DNA of 64,000 nt from Gammaproteobacteria bacterium (lineage in GTDB: Bacteria; Pseudomonadota; Gammaproteobacteria; JAPPPA01). The stretch spans positions 62,001 through 126,000 of the forward strand of contig JAUHZK010000003.1 in the NCBI GenBank assembly GCA_030425645.1, in the 5' to 3' direction. The position numbers and the translations under genes were made by a program. Shown one piece after another: positions 60,077 through 64,000 of this stretch. A model generated the notes under the pieces. It did no database searches. It saw nothing but the letters and a program-made list of their open reading frames with translations, and had not been told where the DNA came from. Numbering within the stretch: position 1 is the stretch's first letter; each line of letters opens with the position of its first letter.

Positions 60077-60138
60077 GTCCGGATTTCGCAAATGAACGAC
60101 GCAAAGGCTCGCAACGAATTTTCTTTGCGGGCTTTTTT
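60077..60138 (+). ncRNA. candidate small RNA, about 60 nt
   Basis: Predicted from a TTGACA/CAGAAT promoter about 35 bases upstream and the intrinsic terminator at its 3' end. It has no coding capacity on this strand. It is transcribed opposite to both neighbours (the zinc-ribbon gene at left and the Ner-like gene at right are on the minus strand). No known RNA family was recognised. Confidence 0.4.
60107..60138 (+). terminator. intrinsic terminator on the plus strand
   Basis: GCTCGCAA pairs with TTGCGGGC (one G-T pair) with a 10-base loop, followed by six T. On the minus strand no T-run follows, so it cannot serve the Ner-like gene; it points to a plus-strand transcript that starts just upstream. 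Confidence 0.6.
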
Positions 60139-60156
60139 ATTGCCCGAATTTAATAT

Positions 60157-60390
60157 CTACCGTTCTGAAACCTCCCCGCTTTGATACCTGCTTGGCCAAA
60201 TAGCAGAGCATTCAACCCCCAGTAACTGGGCAATGTGTTTTTCGATTCTGTTAGAGCTACTCACGCCCTTTGAAACATAGGTCACTGCGGCAGCAGATAC
60301 CCCGAGGTCCTGTGCAACCTTGGACAACGAAGAGCCTCGAAGCCTTAAAGCCATCTTTACGTATTCATGCTCTTTATCAATTGCGCCCAT
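60157..60390 (-). CDS. Ner-like HTH regulator
   Basis: A 77-residue DNA-binding protein of the Ner/Nlp type: a single HTH (SLSKVAQDLGVSAAAVTYVS, about 20-39) and the C-terminal IWPSRY signature of Ner proteins. Mu-type Ner represses early transcription. It is divergent from an XRE gene with a 43-bp gap that holds a palindrome. Together they look like a two-regulator switch for the methyltransferase operon. Confidence 0.85.
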   Translation of the reverse strand: MGAIDKEHEYVKMALRLRGSSLSKVAQDLGVSAAAVTYVSKGVSSSNRIEKHIAQLLGVECSAIWPSRYQSGEVSER

Positions 60391-60404
60391 TCGTGCTAAT
60401 TTAA

Positions 60405-60418
60405 GTTAATCTTTTAAC
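60405..60418. promoter_or_regulatory. palindromic operator between the Ner-like and XRE genes
   Basis: Perfect inverted repeat GTTAA-TCTT-TTAAC, placed 15 bases from each divergent start codon in a 43-bp gap. It can act on both promoters. Which of the two regulators binds it is not known. Confidence 0.6.
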
Positions 60419-60433
60419 CATAATATTTACCAA

Positions 60434-60871
60434 ATGAGCGTATTGTCAACCCCGCCCGAAAAGAAAGGCATGGGCCTTCGCCTTGCCTTAATTAGAAAAA
60501 CGCTAGGATTCACACAAAATAAAATGGCCATTAGCCTGGGTATATCACATCGCGCATATACAAATTACGAGCGTGGCGAACGAGAAATGCCCGCTGGTTT
60601 TTTATTACGCCTAATGAAGACACACAAATACGATCCGGTGTGGGTCATGAATGGCTCTGGCGATGAGCCACAACTTGTTACATTTAGAAAATTCGACCCC
60701 GATTTGATGTCTGATGTTTATTGCCTTATCGACGAGTTGCTACAAAAAGGAAAGAAACAGTTACCGGCCAAAGACTTTATAGCCGCTGCCAATTTGGCCT
60801 ATGAAATTTGTGCTGACGAAGGTGGAATAAACTCCAAAAAAGTAGCCACTATTATGAAATTTGCGGCGTAA
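60434..60871 (+). CDS. XRE-family HTH regulator
   Basis: A 145-residue regulator with an HTH_3 domain at about 14-70 (LRLALIRKTLGFTQNKMAIS then ISHRAYTNYERGEREMPAGF), similar to phage CI-like repressors. The C-terminal part is helical and unassigned. It starts the operon of the two-TM protein and the methyltransferase; the next gene begins two bases after its stop. Confidence 0.88.
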   Translation: MSVLSTPPEKKGMGLRLALIRKTLGFTQNKMAISLGISHRAYTNYERGEREMPAGFLLRLMKTHKYDPVWVMNGSGDEPQLVTFRKFDPDLMSDVYCLIDELLQKGKKQLPAKDFIAAANLAYEICADEGGINSKKVATIMKFAA

Positions 60872-60873
60872 AA

Positions 60874-61434
60874 ATGTATCAAGACGAAAGAGTTGTACAA
60901 CTAAAAGAACTTATTGATAGTGCTCCAGCGACTCCTGAAGACGAATGGCAACGAGAGTTCACTGATGAAGAAGTGCACCTTATCCGGCATGAAAAGGCGT
61001 TTGACGAAGCCTTTGGAAAACATCTGGATTACCCAGAGCGAGACCGGATTGCACTTATTCGTTTACAAAAAGAATTTGATCTAACACAAAAGAGAATAAA
61101 GGCACTCGGACATTCCGGTCGTATCAAGCGTGAAAAGAACGGCATAGCTATAAAAGGCACTGGGCTTTGGGCAACGATTGGCCTGTGCTTTTGGTCATGG
61201 CTACTTCCCTTTGCTGTTCTTACTGTTCTTTGGCTTGATAGCCAGTTAAAACAGTTAGAATTGATGAACTCTACAAATTTCACGATGATCATCTTGACTT
61301 CAGTGCTAAGCATTCTTGCTTGGCTCGCCGTATTTTGGGTAGGTACCTTCTTCATACGTCCTTGGGTGCTCGAAAAGCAAACATTAAAGGCGAACGGACT
61401 GCCGTGGAACACAAAAATACAAGGCCCTAGATAG
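60874..61434 (+). CDS. two-transmembrane protein of unknown function
   Basis: A 186-residue protein. The N-terminal 95 residues are charged and helical (PEDEWQREFTDEEVHLIRHE). Two membrane segments lie at about 98-121 (LWATIGLCFWSWLLPFAVLT) and 138-161 (MIILTSVLSILAWLAVFWVG). No family recognised. It lies between an XRE gene (2-bp gap) and an MmeI-like methyltransferase (2-bp gap). An effector role is one possibility; the sequence does not show it. Confidence 0.75.
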   Translation: MYQDERVVQLKELIDSAPATPEDEWQREFTDEEVHLIRHEKAFDEAFGKHLDYPERDRIALIRLQKEFDLTQKRIKALGHSGRIKREKNGIAIKGTGLWATIGLCFWSWLLPFAVLTVLWLDSQLKQLELMNSTNFTMIILTSVLSILAWLAVFWVGTFFIRPWVLEKQTLKANGLPWNTKIQGPR

Positions 61435-61436
61435 CA

Positions 61437-64000
61437 GTGAACGCAGTAGAAATAGAAGAGGCTATATCCGAGCTTGCGCTACAGCCGTTTGACACAGAGT
61501 CGTTTCCGTACGAATTCCTCATTGCGATGGGTAACAAGCCCACCACAATTAAGCGGCTAAAAACTGGTAGCACCAACAAATCGGATGTGGGTGGTGTTCT
61601 ACAAACAAACAACATCCATATTTCAATTGCAGAAGCTGGCCAGGTCACCGAAACGCTAGCCGTACTGAAAGCCAGCCCGGCCACTAGCCGCGCTAAGGCG
61701 AAGTACGTGTTAGCTACTGACGGTATTGATTTTGAAGCAGAGCAGCTTCAAACCGGTGAAACCGTTGCCTGCGAGTATGAAAATTTCCCTGATCACTTTG
61801 GTTTTTTCTTGCCGCTGGCAGGCATTACCACCGTTAAGGAAATTCGCGAAAACGCGTTTGATATTAAGGCAACCAGCCGCCTTAATAAGCTCTATGTAGA
61901 GCTACTAAAAGACAACCCTGAATGGACTAAAGACGAACGTCGTGAGGACATGAACCACTTCATGGCGCGGCTGATTTTTAGCTTCTTTGCTGAAGACACC
62001 AATATCTTCAACGCCACTGACTTGTTCACCAAAACCATCGAACAAATGAGTGCCCGAGACGCCTCTAATACCCACGAGGTGATTGCCGAAGTATTCCGGG
62101 CGATGAACACCAAGACGGTAGACCGCGACTCGGCAAACATTGCTAGATGGGCAAGCTCGTTCCCTTATGTAAACGGCGGCCTATTTGGTGGTAACGAAGA
62201 TGTGCCGCGCTTTAGCAAAATCGCTCGCTCTTATCTGCTACACGTTGGCAACTTAGACTGGACCAAGATCAATCCGGACATATTTGGCTCTATGATTCAG
62301 GCGGTTGCCGACGAGGAAGAGCGCGGCGAGTTAGGTATGCACTACACCAGCGTGCCAAACATCCTAAAAGTTTTAAACCCACTGTTCCTCGATGAGCTAC
62401 GTGAGCAGCTAGAGCAAGCCGGAGATAACCCTCGAAAACTTCTAAACCTGCGTAAGCGTATTGCCCGAATTCGAGTGTTCGACCCCGCCTGTGGCTCGGG
62501 AAATTTCCTAGTGATTGCCTACAAGCAGCTTCGCGAAATTGAATACGAAATTAACCGACGGCGTGAAGAAGTCACCAGCAAAACAGTTATTCCACTGACC
62601 AATTTTCGTGGCATTGAGCTTCGGCACTTTTCTGCCGAAATTGCCCGCCTCGCACTCATCATTGCTGAATACCAGTGTGATGTTGAATACCTAGGTCAAC
62701 AACAAGCACTGCAAGAGTTTTTGCCTCTTCAGGCTGATAACTGGATTACTTGTGGCAACGCTTTGCGGCTTGATTGGCTAAGGATCTGTCCGCCAACCGG
62801 GATAGCTGCAAAACTTGTGGGCGATGACCTATTTGAAACTTCCTTGGACCAAGCAGAAATTGATTTTGAGAATGAAGGTGGTGAAACTTTTATATGTGGC
62901 AATCCACCATATCTTGGCGACAAGAAACAATCACCAGAACAAAAAGCTGATATGGAGTCCATATTCAAGACCAAAACAACAAAATGGCGATCTTTGGATT
63001 ATGTTAGTGGCTGGTTCCTAAAAGCCGTTGAATACGGCGCTTCAAGCGTTTCCAAATCTGCGTTTGTAGCCACGAACTCTATATGCCAAGGCCAACAAAC
63101 ACCGGTTCTATGGCCTTTAATTTTAAGCTTTGGTTACGAAATAAACTTTGCATTCACGTCATTTAGCTGGAGCAACCTTGCTAGCCATAATGCGGGTGTA
63201 ACAGTAATCATTATCGGCATTTCTCGAAACTACGCTTCAGAGAAGCTACTGTATTCTGTTGATAAGCTCAACGAAGTCACTGTTAGAAAGTGCGCGAATA
63301 TTTCGCCCTATCTAACCCCCAGTCCAACCCAGTTCGTTGAAGCAAGCAGCAAGCCACTCGCCAAAGTTTCAGAAATGCTACTTGGCAACTTTGCGAAAGA
63401 TGGTGGACATCTATGTATTGAACCAAATGAATTGCCCACGCTATCTCCTCATGCATTCAAATACCTTAAGCCTATGTATGGCGGAAATGAATTCATAAAG
63501 GGACTTAAGCGCTACTGTCTATGGGTAGATGACACCTGTTACGAGGACGCAAATCAAGACTCATTTCTAGCAGATAGATTTAGCAAAGTACGATCTAACC
63601 GCTTAGCAAGCCCCAAGAAGGCAACCCAAAACTGGGCAGAAAAGCCTTACAAGTTTGTCGAAGTCCGCTCCCCAAGTTACAAAAATGCTTTGATTTTGCC
63701 AATCGTTAGCTCAGAAAACCGGGATTACTTTCCTGTTGGGCTGCTACCTCAAGAGTCTGTAGTCAATTACGCTTTCGCACTCTACGACGCTCCAGTCTGG
63801 AACATGGCACTTATCGCCTCTCGAATCCACCTTGTCTGGATTGCAACTGTTTGTGGCAAGTTGGAGACTAGATATCGCTATTCAAACACGCTCGGTTGGA
63901 ACACCTTTCCCGTACCCAATCTAACCGAGAAAAATAAAGCCGACTTAACTGCTTGTGCCGAAAATATCTTGTTAGCACGTGAAGCACATTACCCAGCAAC
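61437..64000 (+). CDS. MmeI-like DNA methyltransferase, 3' end outside the window
   Basis: The gene starts at GTG 61437 (MNAVEIEEAISELALQPFDT) and stays open to the window end, giving at least 854 residues. It matches the MmeI-type class I DNA methyltransferase layout: an N-terminal domain (FPYEFLIAMGNKPTTIKRL), a helical spacer (HFMARLIFSFFAEDTNIF), the FPYVNGGLF segment, SAM motif I FDPACGSGNF (about 348) and the N6-adenine motif IV NPPY (about 489-492), then the target-recognition region. I see no PD-ExK nuclease motif in the first 150 residues, which classic MmeI has. It is the third gene of an operon with the XRE and two-TM genes. The partner nuclease, if any, would be beyond the edge. 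Confidence 0.85.
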   Translation, partial: MNAVEIEEAISELALQPFDTESFPYEFLIAMGNKPTTIKRLKTGSTNKSDVGGVLQTNNIHISIAEAGQVTETLAVLKASPATSRAKAKYVLATDGIDFEAEQLQTGETVACEYENFPDHFGFFLPLAGITTVKEIRENAFDIKATSRLNKLYVELLKDNPEWTKDERREDMNHFMARLIFSFFAEDTNIFNATDLFTKTIEQMSARDASNTHEVIAEVFRAMNTKTVDRDSANIARWASSFPYVNGGLFGGNEDVPRFSKIARSYLLHVGNLDWTKINPDIFGSMIQAVADEEERGELGMHYTSVPNILKVLNPLFLDELREQLEQAGDNPRKLLNLRKRIARIRVFDPACGSGNFLVIAYKQLREIEYEINRRREEVTSKTVIPLTNFRGIELRHFSAEIARLALIIAEYQCDVEYLGQQQALQEFLPLQADNWITCGNALRLDWLRICPPTGIAAKLVGDDLFETSLDQAEIDFENEGGETFICGNPPYLGDKKQSPEQKADMESIFKTKTTKWRSLDYVSGWFLKAVEYGASSVSKSAFVATNSICQGQQTPVLWPLILSFGYEINFAFTSFSWSNLASHNAGVTVIIIGISRNYASEKLLYSVDKLNEVTVRKCANISPYLTPSPTQFVEASSKPLAKVSEMLLGNFAKDGGHLCIEPNELPTLSPHAFKYLKPMYGGNEFIKGLKRYCLWVDDTCYEDANQDSFLADRFSKVRSNRLASPKKATQNWAEKPYKFVEVRSPSYKNALILPIVSSENRDYFPVGLLPQESVVNYAFALYDAPVWNMALIASRIHLVWIATVCGKLETRYRYSNTLGWNTFPVPNLTEKNKADLTACAENILLAREAHYPA

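Larger units (their letters stand above)
53409..64000. mobile_element. Gamma-Mobile-Trio-like genomic island inserted in greB, right end outside the window
   Basis: The island begins at the greB break and carries a gmtY-gmtZ-gmtX-greB operon at its left end. Cargo follows: a zinc-ribbon protein, phage-type regulators, a two-TM protein and an MmeI-like DNA methyltransferase. Composition is visibly more AT-rich than the flanking genes. Gamma-Mobile-Trio elements are described as carriers of anti-phage defence and toxin cargo; the identification here is from remembered family features, not from a search. The missing 5' part of the host greB is expected at the right end. Confidence 0.8.

Noticed and set aside
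60107-60138. Terminator for the Ner-like gene on the minus strand
   Set aside because: The T-run is on the plus strand only; on the minus strand no T-run follows the stem.
61437-62000. An N-terminal nuclease in the MmeI-like methyltransferase
   Set aside because: I looked for a PD-ExK pattern in the first 150 residues and found none; it may still be a divergent nuclease, but I cannot support it.

Overview
The window is a chromosomal segment of a gammaproteobacterium, probably a marine or environmental relative of the Pseudomonas/Cellvibrio side of the class. This is inferred from gene order: murA-hisG-hisD-hisC, the kdsD-kdsC-lptC-lptA-lptB-rpoN-hpf-ptsN-rapZ LPS/nitrogen block, mltD/yafS/rnhA/dnaQ, DUF2066-purM-purN and dcd-apbC-metG. 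No rRNA, tRNA or CRISPR array was seen, and the species cannot be named from the sequence.

Layout. (1) 1-7231, minus strand: start of the cytochrome bc1 genes (petB, petA), then hisC-hisD-hisG-murA-ibaG and a YadG/YadH-type ABC exporter. (2) 7394-20505, plus strand: Ca/Na antiporter, Kdo and Lpt genes, sigma-54, ribosome hibernation factor, a regulatory PTS (EIIA-Ntr, HPr kinase, RapZ, EIIA-Man, HPr, EI) and the MgtE transporter. (3) 20516-34611: pmbA, a four-LysM lytic transglycosylase, rnhA, dnaQ, a LysM lipoprotein, arsC/wrbA-like genes, hda-perM-CDP-alcohol transferase, purM-purN. (4) 34706-45207: dcd, apbC and metG, with a 6.7-kb accessory insert between apbC and metG that encodes a fatty-acid-hydroxylase-family enzyme, a small membrane protein, a D-aminoacylase-like amidohydrolase and a 1066-residue secreted protein with LamG and CxxCH features. 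(5) 45280-45697: a small element with long imperfect inverted-repeat ends. (6) 45765-53016: alpha/beta hydrolase, gamma-glutamylcyclotransferase-like protein, long-chain acyl-CoA synthetase, TetR regulator, a repeat-rich lipoprotein and FadI.

(7) 53409 to the right edge is a mobile island, visibly more AT-rich than the rest. It interrupts the host greB: only the C-terminal part from the codon for Tyr48 survives at 53076-53408. The island begins with an operon that looks like the Gamma-Mobile-Trio (gmtY, gmtZ, gmtX). The same operon ends with a complete but divergent greB, three bases after gmtX. The element therefore appears to destroy greB on entry and to carry a substitute with the acidic tip (Asp41, Glu44) intact. 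Cargo follows: an unrecognised zinc-ribbon protein behind a 23-bp palindrome, a candidate ~60-nt RNA, a divergent Ner-like/XRE regulator pair around a palindromic operator, and a tightly packed XRE / two-TM protein / MmeI-like DNA methyltransferase operon that runs off the window. GMT elements are known as carriers of anti-phage and toxin cargo, so these unassigned genes are good candidates for new systems.
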